Assembly (NCBI RefSeq): GCF_001423745.1
Contig: NZ_LMPC01000011.1
Location: 1-61,581, forward strand
Reading direction: 5' to 3'
Source: Arthrobacter sp. Leaf337
GTDB lineage: Bacteria; Actinomycetota; Actinomycetes; Actinomycetales; Micrococcaceae
DNA: 61,581 nt
Position numbers and translations under genes: made by a program. The notes below the pieces were generated by a model. It was given only the letters and a program-made list of their open reading frames with translations, did no database searches and was not told the DNA's origin. Positions within the stretch are counted from its first letter, which is position 1; each line of letters begins with the position of its first letter. Shown one piece after another: positions 7,739 through 15,815 of the stretch.

Positions 7739-8515
7739 TTAGTCGCGTCCCAGCCGCACTGTCCGTTTCCAATTGGTTCCGTACTTCTGCATGTGAACGC
7801 GCGTACGGTCTGCGCGGAAGAAATCGTGTGCGAACTCCACCGGAGTTCCCTGCACGTCCCAGGCCACCCTGCGGATTTCCAGCAGTGCCGATCCTGGCGG
7901 TATGTCCAACACACCCGCCTGCTCGGACGTGGCAGGCACGGCCTCCACCGTCTCGTCGGCCCGGTCCAGTTCCAGGCCGTACTCGGTGGTCAGCAGGTGG
8001 TAGAGCGAACCCGTCAGGGGATGCGTCAGCAGTCCCGGGAAGCGGGCGGCTGGCAGCACGGACAGGTCCAGTGACCACGAGGTCCCGTCCACCAGCCGCA
8101 GTCGCTGGATTCGCATCACTGCATCCCCGCCGTTCAGATGCAGGTTCCGCCGTTCGTCCGGTTGCGGCAGGCCCATCTCGGCACGCACCACCGTGGTGGA
8201 GATGGCGCGTCCCTGGTGCAGCACCATCTGGGGCACGCCCTCCACGGTGTTCAGGTGCCGCTGGATCCGGCCGTCGTTGAAGAACACCCCTCCCGAGCGG
8301 CCCAGCACCCGCCGGACCGTGCCCTCGGCCTCCATCCGGTCGATCGCCTGCCGGAGGACGGCCCGGCCAATGCCCAGCCGCTCAGCCAAAGCGCGTTCAC
8401 TGCCCATCAGTTCGCCCGGGCGAAACATCTCCGCCCGCGCAAACCGCGCCAGTGCCGCGTGGGCGGCATCGGCGGCCGTCATTCTGTCCGGCTCTCCGCC
8501 TGTGCCCGTCACCAT
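7739..8515 (-). CDS. GntR family regulator, HutC/PhnF type (UTRA domain)
   Basis: A 258-residue regulator. The winged helix (about residues 10-75) has the GntR signature (MGSERALAERLGIGRAVLRQ and AEGTVRRV). The UTRA effector domain (about 95-255) has the late strand/helix GSALLEIRRVAWDVQGTPVE and FAHDFFRADRTR that mark this family. It is 18 bp downstream of the class III PLP enzyme gene on the same strand, and probably controls that enzyme and the divergent kinase/permease operon. Its effector may be ethanolamine or phosphoethanolamine (inference). A TATATT hexamer at 8524-8529, 8 bases before the ATG, suggests an additional promoter of its own. Confidence 0.87.
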   Translation of the reverse strand: MVTGTGGEPDRMTAADAAHAALARFARAEMFRPGELMGSERALAERLGIGRAVLRQAIDRMEAEGTVRRVLGRSGGVFFNDGRIQRHLNTVEGVPQMVLHQGRAISTTVVRAEMGLPQPDERRNLHLNGGDAVMRIQRLRLVDGTSWSLDLSVLPAARFPGLLTHPLTGSLYHLLTTEYGLELDRADETVEAVPATSEQAGVLDIPPGSALLEIRRVAWDVQGTPVEFAHDFFRADRTRVHMQKYGTNWKRTVRLGRD

Positions 8516-8533
8516 CGTCCCAAAATATACAAA

Positions 8534-9892
8534 CTAGGCGCCGAGTGCGGAAAGCGACTCGTCGAGGGCCCCCACCAGCCAGTCGATGTCCATGGGCTGG
8601 AAAGCCAGCGGCGGACGCAACTTCAGGACATTCCCGTGCGGCCCTGCCACGGACGTCAGCACACCGCGGTCCCGGAGCTGTTCCAACACGGCCAGCGCGA
8701 GCTCCCGGTCCGGTTCGCGGGTGCTGCGGTCCTTGACCAGCTCGAAGCCGATGAACAGGCCGGCCCCCCGGACGTCACCCACCGACTCGTGGGTGTCCGC
8801 CAAACCGGCAAGTGCCGAAAGCAGGTGCGCTCCGACAACCCGGCTGTGCTCCTGCAGGCCCTCGGAGCGGATGGTGGACAGAACCGCCTGGGCGGCAGCC
8901 ATCGACACGGGGTTGCCGCCGAAGGTGTTGAAATAGGGGATCGTGTCGCTGAAGGAGGCCAGGACGTCGGCCTTGGCCACGAGCCCGGAGACCGGAATCC
9001 CGTTCCCCATCGGCTTGCCGAGCGTGACGACGTCGGGCACTATGCCGTGCCGCTGGAATCCCCAGAACGACTCGCCGGTCCGACCGAAACCGGGCTGCAC
9101 CTCGTCCGCGATGATGATGCCGCCCGCACGGTGGATGACCTCGGCTGCTTCGCGCAGGTAACCGGCCGGGCCCGGTAGGACGCCGTCGGAGGAGAAAATC
9201 GAGTCGGCGATAAACCCGGCAAACCGGATCCCGTTTGCTTCCATGTCCGCAATCGCCGCGCGAATCCGGTTGGCGAACCAGGTACCGAGTTCGGCGCCTT
9301 CCGGACCGGCCTCGGCACCCAACCGGTAAGCATCCGGCGCGGCAACAAGGCGGGCAGTGGGTGAGAGCGGCTGCCCGGTTCCCAGCGCCGGGGAGACTCC
9401 CGAGGTCAAGTCGGAGGTGCCGTGATAAGCCTCCGTCGTGGCGATAATGCCCTCGCCGCCGCTGTATGCCTTGGCTACGCGGATGGCGAGGTCGTTGGCC
9501 TCGGAGCCGGTGCACATGTACATGGCCTTGTCGAGCTCGGCCGGCATGGTGGAGAGCAGGTCGTCCGTGTAGTCCAGGATGCGTTCGTGCAAGTATCGGG
9601 TGTGCGTGTTCAATTGCTGCATCTGCGCGGTCACGGCTGCCGTGACGGCCGGGTGGCAGTGGCCCAGGCTGGCCACGTTGTTGTAGGCGTCGAGGTATTT
9701 CCGGCCGGCAGCGTCCCACAGGTACTGCCCTTCGCCGCGGACCAGATGCACCGGGTTGCGGTAGAAGAGCCGGTAGGAGGCGCCCAGCACGGTGTCCCTG
9801 CGCTCGGTCAGCACCCGCGTTTCGGGGTCAAGGCCGGCGGCGTCCTCCGTGCGGAAGCTGTTGGTGTCCATGATGGTGGAACGGATGGCCAT
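8534..9892 (-). CDS. Class III aminotransferase-fold PLP enzyme, candidate ethanolamine-phosphate phospho-lyase
   Basis: A 452-residue enzyme from ATG 9892 (GAGGA ribosome-binding site 8 bases away). Class III hallmarks: TGSEANDLAIR (about 128-138), IIADEVQPGFGRTG (D263) and the PLP lysine in TLGKPMGNG (K293). General annotation would be a transaminase, but the fold also includes phospho-lyases (human AGXT2L1/AGXT2L2) that split O-phosphoethanolamine or phosphohydroxylysine. Here it is divergent from an APH-type kinase and an ethanolamine-type permease, which fits conversion of phosphoethanolamine to acetaldehyde, ammonia and phosphate. An omega-amino-acid transaminase remains possible. Confidence 0.75.
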   Translation of the reverse strand: MAIRSTIMDTNSFRTEDAAGLDPETRVLTERRDTVLGASYRLFYRNPVHLVRGEGQYLWDAAGRKYLDAYNNVASLGHCHPAVTAAVTAQMQQLNTHTRYLHERILDYTDDLLSTMPAELDKAMYMCTGSEANDLAIRVAKAYSGGEGIIATTEAYHGTSDLTSGVSPALGTGQPLSPTARLVAAPDAYRLGAEAGPEGAELGTWFANRIRAAIADMEANGIRFAGFIADSIFSSDGVLPGPAGYLREAAEVIHRAGGIIIADEVQPGFGRTGESFWGFQRHGIVPDVVTLGKPMGNGIPVSGLVAKADVLASFSDTIPYFNTFGGNPVSMAAAQAVLSTIRSEGLQEHSRVVGAHLLSALAGLADTHESVGDVRGAGLFIGFELVKDRSTREPDRELALAVLEQLRDRGVLTSVAGPHGNVLKLRPPLAFQPMDIDWLVGALDESLSALGA

Positions 9893-10177
9893 GGGTGGTG
9901 TCCTCGCTGTTAAGTGCCAAAGCGTGCAATTTTCGTCCTCACGGGCCCAACCCTCGGATCGAATTTCTGTACTTCCAGTATGTTTGGGCGCCGCCGCCAA
10001 AAACCGCCGCCAGATTAAGGCGGCGTTACTAAAAGCGGCCGCAAATTGAACGGTTTGTTTCCGAGTCGCGGCTTTGTTTCGAGGCCGTAAATTCCTCCGG
10101 ATCGGCGCGGTCTGGCCGGTTCCGCCGTGCCATACTCGCTACTGGAGCCCAACCCTCCTCGCCTCCGAGGAGCATCC
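9893..10177. promoter_or_regulatory. Divergent promoter region of the putative ethanolamine cluster
   Basis: A 285-bp region between divergent genes. It contains an imperfect palindrome TACTTCCAGTA (9970-9980), a small hairpin CGCCGCC-7 nt-GGCGGCG (10005-10025) and direct repeats TTTGTTTCCGAG / TTTGTTTCGAG (10054-10065 and 10073-10083). Any of these may be the GntR operator; none is a clear match to a published consensus. Confidence 0.35.
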
Positions 10178-11218
10178 ATGAACACCATGACAGACACTTC
10201 CCCGCTCGCCATCTTCAACGGCCTGCGCCGCGGGGAACCGGCCCCTGACTGGATCGGCGACACCGTCACGGCCGCCTGGGGCCTTCCCCCGGACCGGACG
10301 GCGATCACCCTGATCGCCGTCTCGGAGAACGCCACGTTCCGGATAGAGGTGGACGGCGTTCCCGTGTCCGTCCTGCGCGTGCACCGTCCCGGCCATGTGG
10401 GGGATGCCCGCCAGATCGCCGGCGAGCTGACCTGGGTACGGCGCCTGGCGGAAGAAGCGGAAGTGCGAGTTCCCGACGTCGTGCCCACCGCCGGCGGTGC
10501 CCTCCTGCACACCTTCACGGACCCGGGCGGGTCCGAATGGCACTGCGTCGCGTTTGCCTTCGTAGCCGGGGACATCCTGGAGGACTTCGCCGACCCGCGG
10601 CCTTACTACGCGGAAATCGGCGCGACCACGGCGCGCCTGCACCAGCAGGTCAAGCGCTGGCCGCTGCCGGCCGACTTCACCCGCTTCTCCTGGCAACTGA
10701 GCGACATGCTCGGTGAAACGAGCAGGTGGGGGGACTGGCGGCGCGCAGACCTCACGCCCGAACAGGCGGCCGTGCTGGGCCGCGCCGAATTCGCCGCCGT
10801 CTCCGCGCTGGACGGCCTTCCCGTATCGGGTGAAAGCTGGGGACTGGTGCACGCGGACCTGCGGCCTTCCAACATCATGATCGACGGCGGCGCACTCACC
10901 GTGATCGACTTTGACGACTGCGGCTTCTCCTGGCTGCTCTACGACTTCGCCTCCGCGCTGTCCTTCATTGAACATGAACCTTACGCGCCGGACATCGCCA
11001 AGAGCTGGGTGGCCGGCTACCGCACGGTCCGCCCCCTCACCGAAACAGACCTCATCCATGCGGCGGCCCTGAGCATGATCCGCCGGCTGACCATGCTCGG
11101 CTGGACCACCACCCACCGCGCCGACGCACTGCCCGCCAAACTCTGGGAGGCCCAGATCCCCGGCGCCGTAGCCGTCGCCGAGCGCTACCTTGCCTCGCCC
11201 ACCTGGCTGTTCGACTGA
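10178..11218 (+). CDS. APH-type phosphotransferase, candidate ethanolamine kinase
   Basis: A 346-residue cytosolic kinase of the aminoglycoside phosphotransferase/choline kinase superfamily. The ATG at 10178 follows GAGGAG. The catalytic loop is GLVHADLRPSNIM (H225, D227, N232) and the metal-binding motif is VIDFDDCG (D244/D246). Family members phosphorylate choline, ethanolamine, homoserine, hydroxylysine or drugs. Between a class III phospho-lyase candidate (divergent) and an ethanolamine-type permease (95 bp downstream), it most likely makes O-phosphoethanolamine from ethanolamine and ATP. In other organisms this kinase fold is fused to, or pairs with, phospho-lyases of the same type. Hydroxylysine is the main alternative substrate. 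Confidence 0.72.
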   Translation: MNTMTDTSPLAIFNGLRRGEPAPDWIGDTVTAAWGLPPDRTAITLIAVSENATFRIEVDGVPVSVLRVHRPGHVGDARQIAGELTWVRRLAEEAEVRVPDVVPTAGGALLHTFTDPGGSEWHCVAFAFVAGDILEDFADPRPYYAEIGATTARLHQQVKRWPLPADFTRFSWQLSDMLGETSRWGDWRRADLTPEQAAVLGRAEFAAVSALDGLPVSGESWGLVHADLRPSNIMIDGGALTVIDFDDCGFSWLLYDFASALSFIEHEPYAPDIAKSWVAGYRTVRPLTETDLIHAAALSMIRRLTMLGWTTTHRADALPAKLWEAQIPGAVAVAERYLASPTWLFD

Positions 11219-11312
11219 GCCTCCGGCTCAGTTCCCCGGCCCAGCGACCAAGCCCCGCCGGTCCTGTTCCCTGCGGACTCAAACTTCACTCCCACCTTTC
11301 CTGGAGACTCCC

Positions 11313-12746
11313 ATGACTGAAACCCTTCCGGCCGCGGAACAGCGCGCCGTCGACAAAGCGTATTTTGAACAGCGAAGCCTGAGGCGGGGTGCCGCCGGCT
11401 GGCTTCTCCTGGCCGGCCTTGGCATCTCGTACGTGATTTCCGGTGATTTCTCGGGCTGGAACTTCGGCCTCGAAGCCGGGGGCTGGGGCGGCCTGCTGAT
11501 CGCCTTCGTCCTGATGGGCGTCATGTACGCCTGCATGGTCTTCGGCCTGGCCGAAATGTCCTCCGCGCTCCCGGTGGCAGGCGCCGGCTACGGCTTCGCC
11601 CGCCGCGCCCTGGGCCGCCTGGGCGGTTTTGCCACCGGACTCGCGATCCTGATCGAATACTCGATAGCCCCGGCCGCGATCGCCGTCTTCATCGGCGGTT
11701 ATGTGGAGAGCCTGGGGCTGTTCGGCATCACGGACGGCTGGCCGGTATACCTCGTCTGCTTCGCGCTGTTTATCGGCATCCACCTCATTGGCGTCGGCGA
11801 GGCGCTCAAGGCAATGTTCGCCATCACGGGCATCGCGGTGGTGGCCCTCATCGCGTTCGTCGTCGGCATGGTGCCGCACTTCGACGCCACGAAGCTGTTC
11901 GACATTCCCGTGAGCGACGCGGCCGGTGCCAGCGCCTTCCTGCCCAACGGTTTCGGCGGCATCATCGGGGCATTGGTATTTGCCATCTGGTTCTTCCTGG
12001 CCGTGGAGGGCGTGCCGCTGGCCGCCGAGGAAGCGGAAAACCCGCAGCGGGACATGCCGCGCGCCATCATCGTGGCCATGTCAGTATTGGCATTCACCGG
12101 CCTGTCCGTCCTGGTCCTGGCCCCGGGCGGCGCCGGCAGCGCGCTGATGAGCTCGTCCGCGAGCCCGCTGCCGGACGCGTTGCGTGCAGTCGGCAACGAA
12201 GGCCTGGCTGTATTTGTGAACTACGCCGGCCTCGCCGGGCTGGTGGCCAGCTTCTTCTCGATCGTCTATGCCTACTCCCGCCAGCTCTTCGCACTGTCCC
12301 GTGCCGGGTACCTGCCCACCTGGCTCAGCCGCACCAACTCGCGGAAAACGCCCACCTGGGCGCTGATCGTCCCCGGCATCGTCGGCTTCATCCTGGCCGC
12401 CGCAGTGGGAGACGGCGACAAGCTCATCAACATCGCCGTTTTCGGCGCAGCCGTGTCCTACGTGCTGCTCAACCTGTCACACATCGTGCTGCGCAAGCGT
12501 GAACCGGAACTGCACCGCCCCTACCGCACCCCCGGCGGGGTGGTGACCACCGGCGTCGGACTGGTTCTTGCGATCATCGCGGTGGTTGCCACGTTCTTCG
12601 TCGACATCCAAGCCGCGGCAATCACGGCCGGCATCTTCGTCGTCGGACTGCTCTACTTTGCCTTCCACAGCCGCCACCACCTGGTGGCGGGCGCGCCGGA
12701 GGAGGAGTTTGCCCGCATTCGCGAGTCAGAGGCAGAGCTGCGCTGA
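11313..12746 (+). CDS. APC family permease, ethanolamine permease type
   Basis: A 477-residue membrane protein with about 12 hydrophobic segments, from ATG 11313. The N-terminal region (RGAAGWLLLAGLGISYVISGDFSGWNFGL, then LAEMSSALPVAGAGYGFARRALG, then an IEYSIAPAAIAVFIGGY segment) is strikingly like the ethanolamine permease subgroup of the APC superfamily. It would import ethanolamine (or a close amine) with protons. It follows the kinase gene by 94 bp on the same strand, so import and phosphorylation are probably co-transcribed. The next gene is convergent, with a 53-bp-period tandem repeat between. Broader amino-acid specificity cannot be ruled out. Confidence 0.8.
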   Translation: MTETLPAAEQRAVDKAYFEQRSLRRGAAGWLLLAGLGISYVISGDFSGWNFGLEAGGWGGLLIAFVLMGVMYACMVFGLAEMSSALPVAGAGYGFARRALGRLGGFATGLAILIEYSIAPAAIAVFIGGYVESLGLFGITDGWPVYLVCFALFIGIHLIGVGEALKAMFAITGIAVVALIAFVVGMVPHFDATKLFDIPVSDAAGASAFLPNGFGGIIGALVFAIWFFLAVEGVPLAAEEAENPQRDMPRAIIVAMSVLAFTGLSVLVLAPGGAGSALMSSSASPLPDALRAVGNEGLAVFVNYAGLAGLVASFFSIVYAYSRQLFALSRAGYLPTWLSRTNSRKTPTWALIVPGIVGFILAAAVGDGDKLINIAVFGAAVSYVLLNLSHIVLRKREPELHRPYRTPGGVVTTGVGLVLAIIAVVATFFVDIQAAAITAGIFVVGLLYFAFHSRHHLVAGAPEEEFARIRESEAELR

Positions 12747-12764
12747 TCTGCGCAGCTTGATAAT

Positions 12765-12863
12765 CACGACGGCGGGCGGTGAGTAAGGGCCGTAAGTGTC
12801 CGTTCGCGCTCTTGGCGCACGACGGCGGGCGGTGAGTAAGGGCCGTAAGTGTCCGTTCGCGCT
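12765..12863. repeat. Two-copy tandem repeat, 46-bp identical units, period 53 bp
   Basis: The same 46-bp sequence occupies 12765-12810 and 12818-12863, separated by 7 bp, between the convergent stops at 12746 and 12867. Each unit ends with a TGTCCGTTCGCGCT half-site that closely resembles the right arm of the palindrome at 48649-48713 (19 of 25 positions identical over the longer alignment). It looks like a member of an intergenic repeat family of this genus. Confidence 0.85.
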
Positions 12864-12866
12864 TGG

Positions 12867-14456
12867 TCAGGATCCGGACGCAACCATCCCGCCGTCGTCG
12901 CCCGTCCCGTCGTCATGTGTCAAGCCGCCGCCGAACGTAAACCGGCCGGCAACGAGCGTTGCCGCTACCGGCATCGAGGAGAACACTTCGTCCGGGACGC
13001 TGAGCGGGTCGTCGTCCAGCACCGCGATGTCTGCAGGGTCGCCCACCCTGATCCGGCTCCGGCCACGGGCAGACGCCGCCAGGGCTTCCTCCCGCGTGAT
13101 TGCCTGTTCCGGGTGCCACGGTGCGCGTCCGTCCCGGCTGGACCGGGTGGTCGCGGCCGACATCGCAGCCCACGGATCCAGCGGCGCCACCGGGGCGTCC
13201 GAACCCAGCACCAGGGTGGCCCCGGCGGCCAGCAGCGACCGCAGCGGAAAGGCCCGGTCGGTGCGGTCGCCCCAGTTGGCGTCGGCGGCATCGCGATCAT
13301 CGAGGGCATGCGCCGGCTGGACGCTCGCGGTCAGGCCCAGCCGGCCAAAACGCGCGAAGTCCTCCTGCCGCACAAACTGGGCATGTTCAATGCGTCCCCG
13401 GATTCCGGCAGCCTCGAAGGCGTTCAACGCCACTTGATTCGCGGCGTCACCGATCGCGTGGACCGCTGGAACGAAGCCGGCCTCCCTGGCCCGGACCAGC
13501 AGCGCAAGCAGTTCCGGTTCGCTGACGGTGAGCAAGCCCCGTCCGCCGTGCGGGTAGGGATCCACGCAGTAGGCCGTCCGCGTATTGAGGGAGCCGTCGA
13601 TGAGAACCTTGAGCGGGCCCACGCGGAGCAGGCCGTTCCCGCCCGGAATGTCCTGCCCTGTCCGCATGGCCTCGAGCCGCGCGCGGTCCAGATGCTCGGG
13701 ATAGACGCCCGCCTCCACCCGGAGGGACCCGAAGCCGCCATTGATACGCCGGAGCCACACATCGCGGTTCCAGGTCATCTCGAAGTCCACGATCCCCACC
13801 ACGCCGCGGGCGGCGGCCTTCCGGGCAGCATCGCCCACCCACGCGTCAACCACCGCATCCGGCAGCCGGCCCAGCTCACGGGTCAGGGCAAACGCCGCGT
13901 CCTCCCGCAGCAGGCCGCCGGCGTCAACCTCCACGCCGTAGCGCCGTGCGGCGGCACTGTTCAGCCAGACGCAGTGGAGGTCGTGGCTGATCAGCGCTGA
14001 AGGCACTCCGTGAGTCACGGCATCGAGCATCGCCAGGCTGGGAACGTCCGCCCAGACGGCGTCGCGGAAGCCGACGCCCACGAGCGTGGGGCCGGTGCCG
14101 CCGTCGTTCTCATCCTTGCGGCGATTGCCGCCCGGGCGGTCTTCCAAACTTGAACGAACGACTTCGACGGCGTTCCGCGCCGACGCGGCGTGCGACAGGT
14201 CGATCCGGTTGGCTGCCATGGCCCACTGGGTCATGTGCACATGTTCGTCCCACAGGCCCGGGATGACGTTCCGGCCACCGCAGTCAACGACTCGGGTACC
14301 AGTCATGCTGGCACCAGCGGGGCTCGCGTCGTCCGGCCGCTGCTCTGCGGCCGTAATCCGGGTAACAACCCCTTGGGTGATGTGAATGTCCGTACTTTCG
14401 GTCTCTCCGGGTTGCCGGACGGAGGCTAGGACGAGTTCAGGTGCGGCGACAGGCAT
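12867..14456 (-). CDS. Amidohydrolase family protein (amidohydrolase 3 / YtcJ-like)
   Basis: A 529-residue metal-dependent hydrolase. The N-terminal beta-sandwich includes GGRNVIPGLWDEHVHM (metal-binding H-x-H, about residues 74-90). The TIM barrel carries the later metal/catalytic features, including VHAIGDAANQVALNAFE, RIEHAQFV and LVLGSDAPVAPLDPW (catalytic Asp). Members hydrolyse amides, formamides or lactams of varied substrates, and the true substrate here is unknown. A TACCCT hexamer 6 bases upstream of the ATG suggests a leaderless transcript. It follows the SRPBCC gene (14469) by 12 bp on the same strand, and may be co-transcribed. Its position next to the ethanolamine cluster could be chance. 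Confidence 0.82.
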   Translation of the reverse strand: MPVAAPELVLASVRQPGETESTDIHITQGVVTRITAAEQRPDDASPAGASMTGTRVVDCGGRNVIPGLWDEHVHMTQWAMAANRIDLSHAASARNAVEVVRSSLEDRPGGNRRKDENDGGTGPTLVGVGFRDAVWADVPSLAMLDAVTHGVPSALISHDLHCVWLNSAAARRYGVEVDAGGLLREDAAFALTRELGRLPDAVVDAWVGDAARKAAARGVVGIVDFEMTWNRDVWLRRINGGFGSLRVEAGVYPEHLDRARLEAMRTGQDIPGGNGLLRVGPLKVLIDGSLNTRTAYCVDPYPHGGRGLLTVSEPELLALLVRAREAGFVPAVHAIGDAANQVALNAFEAAGIRGRIEHAQFVRQEDFARFGRLGLTASVQPAHALDDRDAADANWGDRTDRAFPLRSLLAAGATLVLGSDAPVAPLDPWAAMSAATTRSSRDGRAPWHPEQAITREEALAASARGRSRIRVGDPADIAVLDDDPLSVPDEVFSSMPVAATLVAGRFTFGGGLTHDDGTGDDGGMVASGS

Positions 14457-14462
14457 GCGGAC

Positions 14463-14468
14463 AGGGTA
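14463..14468 (-). promoter_or_regulatory. Candidate -10 element (TACCCT) for a leaderless amidohydrolase mRNA
   Basis: On the minus strand TACCCT ends 6 bases before the ATG at 14456, the geometry of leaderless actinobacterial genes; no purine-rich ribosome-binding site is seen. Confidence 0.4.
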
Positions 14469-15107
14469 CTAGGAGTTCGCCTCCGCACGGCTCCTGATCC
14501 CGTGCAGCATCCGCCGGGACATGATGAAACTGACTACCTCCACCGCTTCGACCAGGCACCGGGCCCACCACTGCCGGTAGGCGTACCGCTCCCGCACAAG
14601 CAGTCGGGTGGTGCCGTCGGGCTGCGGCTGCAGGACAAATGCCCAGCTGAAATCGAACGGGCCGGTGGGTGAACCGGGCGGAACTCGCAGCACGAGCGCG
14701 TTGCCGGGGTCCACCAGCCCTACTTCCAGGTCCGCGGAAGCTGCCGGTGCGAGGTGAAAGCGGTCGCCTGCCTTAATGTCCTGCCACTCCGGGTGGATAC
14801 GGTCGGCACTGTGGATGTCCAGGCCGGCGAGGTTTTCCAGGAAGTCGTAGCTGTAGAGTCCGCCGCGGCCCTGCCCCATCTGCGCGAGCCAGGGCCACAC
14901 GTCATCCGCCGGAGCCTTGATGGTGATCGCCCGCGTGGACTGCAGATCGGCGCCGGACAGGAAATCGTCGCCCGGCAGCCCGCCGCCGGCTTCGGCGGCC
15001 GTGGCACCCCACCGCAAGTGGAAGCGCCGGAACAGGAAGCCCGATGCCACCAGCCAGGCGAACACTGCAGGCTTGGAAATATGTTTTATGTTCCGTGGCT
15101 TCGTCAT
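14469..15107 (-). CDS. SRPBCC family protein with N-terminal membrane-like segment
   Basis: A 212-residue protein. A short basic N-terminus is followed by a hydrophobic stretch (PAVFAWLVASGFLFRRF, about residues 13-29) and then an SRPBCC domain (TRAITIKAPADDVWPWLAQMGQGRGGLYSYDFLENLAGLDIHSADRIHPE). The PADDVWPWLAQMGQGRGG-YSYD-LE pattern is a recurring subtype of actinobacterial hydrophobic-ligand-binding proteins. Function unknown. It is divergent from the operon that starts at 15324; a DosR-like palindrome lies between them and may control both directions. Confidence 0.7.
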   Translation of the reverse strand: MTKPRNIKHISKPAVFAWLVASGFLFRRFHLRWGATAAEAGGGLPGDDFLSGADLQSTRAITIKAPADDVWPWLAQMGQGRGGLYSYDFLENLAGLDIHSADRIHPEWQDIKAGDRFHLAPAASADLEVGLVDPGNALVLRVPPGSPTGPFDFSWAFVLQPQPDGTTRLLVRERYAYRQWWARCLVEAVEVVSFIMSRRMLHGIRSRAEANS

Positions 15108-15222
15108 CGGGCAATTCTCCAGTCGGCCGGTTCACCTGTCACGGGCCATAAGCCCTGCCCCGGTTCACTACGCCCCGTTTACTCCGGGCGGCTCAGGACG
15201 GCCCGCCCCCGCGCCGTCCTTA

Positions 15223-15242
15223 TAAGGGACTTTCGTCCCTTA
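15223..15242. promoter_or_regulatory. DosR/DevR-like palindromic box
   Basis: TAAGGGACTTTCGTCCCTTA is a perfect 8-bp inverted repeat with a 4-nt centre. The core GGGAC-TTTC-GTCCC matches the DosR box GGGACTWWAGTCCC except one central base. It lies about 80-100 bp upstream of the STAS-like/ADH/flavodoxin operon and 116 bp from the divergent SRPBCC start. Control by a hypoxia/NO-sensing two-component regulator is inferred from the motif. Confidence 0.6.
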
Positions 15243-15323
15243 CCGTTGCTGGGCGGAGCGTCCATCCTTGATGTGGAGCGTCTCACGTCTGCGTTACTCA
15301 CGCACGCACCTTGGGGAGGGGAA

Positions 15324-15815
15324 ATGCTTCGCCGATCAGCAACCGGTCTCGCTAAAAAATTGGGGAAGGGCTGGCGCAGTGCGCCTCCCGGACATAGCAG
15401 GAGACCCGGCTTCATGAATCAGTACGCACGAACTGTCCTGGGTACCCGACCCGCCGTCCACTCCCGTCATGGAGCCCCATCCACCACACATTACGAACAT
15501 TCAGAGCACCGGCTGAAGATTGTGGTCCGCATTGAAGCGGACCTGGAGGCAGCCAGTCTTGAAGTCCGCGGCGTGGTGACAGGGGCCAGTCTTCGTGCGC
15601 TGTACGTGGTGGCGCGGCGAACTACGTCGCTGCTGCATGGCAAGGAGCTCACCATCGACCTTTCCCGTGCACGGGTTACCGACACGGTCCTCGAGCAACT
15701 CCATGAATGTGCACGCCTGTCCCGGCTGGCCACGGGAGTGGACAGCTCGGTAGTGCCGTGCCGCGTGAAAATCGTAGATCCCGGCTTCATCCACAGAGTG
15801 AAGGAGTACGCATGA
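15324..15815 (+). CDS. STAS-like small protein of unknown function
   Basis: A 163-residue protein if translation starts at ATG 15324, which has GGAGG 4 bases upstream; an in-frame ATG at 15414 with AGGAG 10 bases upstream would give 133 residues. The C-terminal ~85 residues (LKIVVRIEADLEAASLEVRG, then KELTIDLSRARVTDTVLEQL) have the strand-helix layout of STAS/anti-sigma antagonist domains, though the usual D-S-[ST]-G loop is not preserved. The stop overlaps the alcohol dehydrogenase start by 4 bp (ATGA), so it is the first gene of a coupled operon behind a DosR-like box. It may be a stress-signalling partner; this is weak inference. Confidence 0.45.
   Translation: MLRRSATGLAKKLGKGWRSAPPGHSRRPGFMNQYARTVLGTRPAVHSRHGAPSTTHYEHSEHRLKIVVRIEADLEAASLEVRGVVTGASLRALYVVARRTTSLLHGKELTIDLSRARVTDTVLEQLHECARLSRLATGVDSSVVPCRVKIVDPGFIHRVKEYA

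Noticed and set aside
15414..15815. Alternative start of the STAS-like gene at ATG 15414
   Set aside because: It has AGGAG but 10 bases away; ATG 15324 has a better placed GGAGG. Kept as an alternative, not the primary call.
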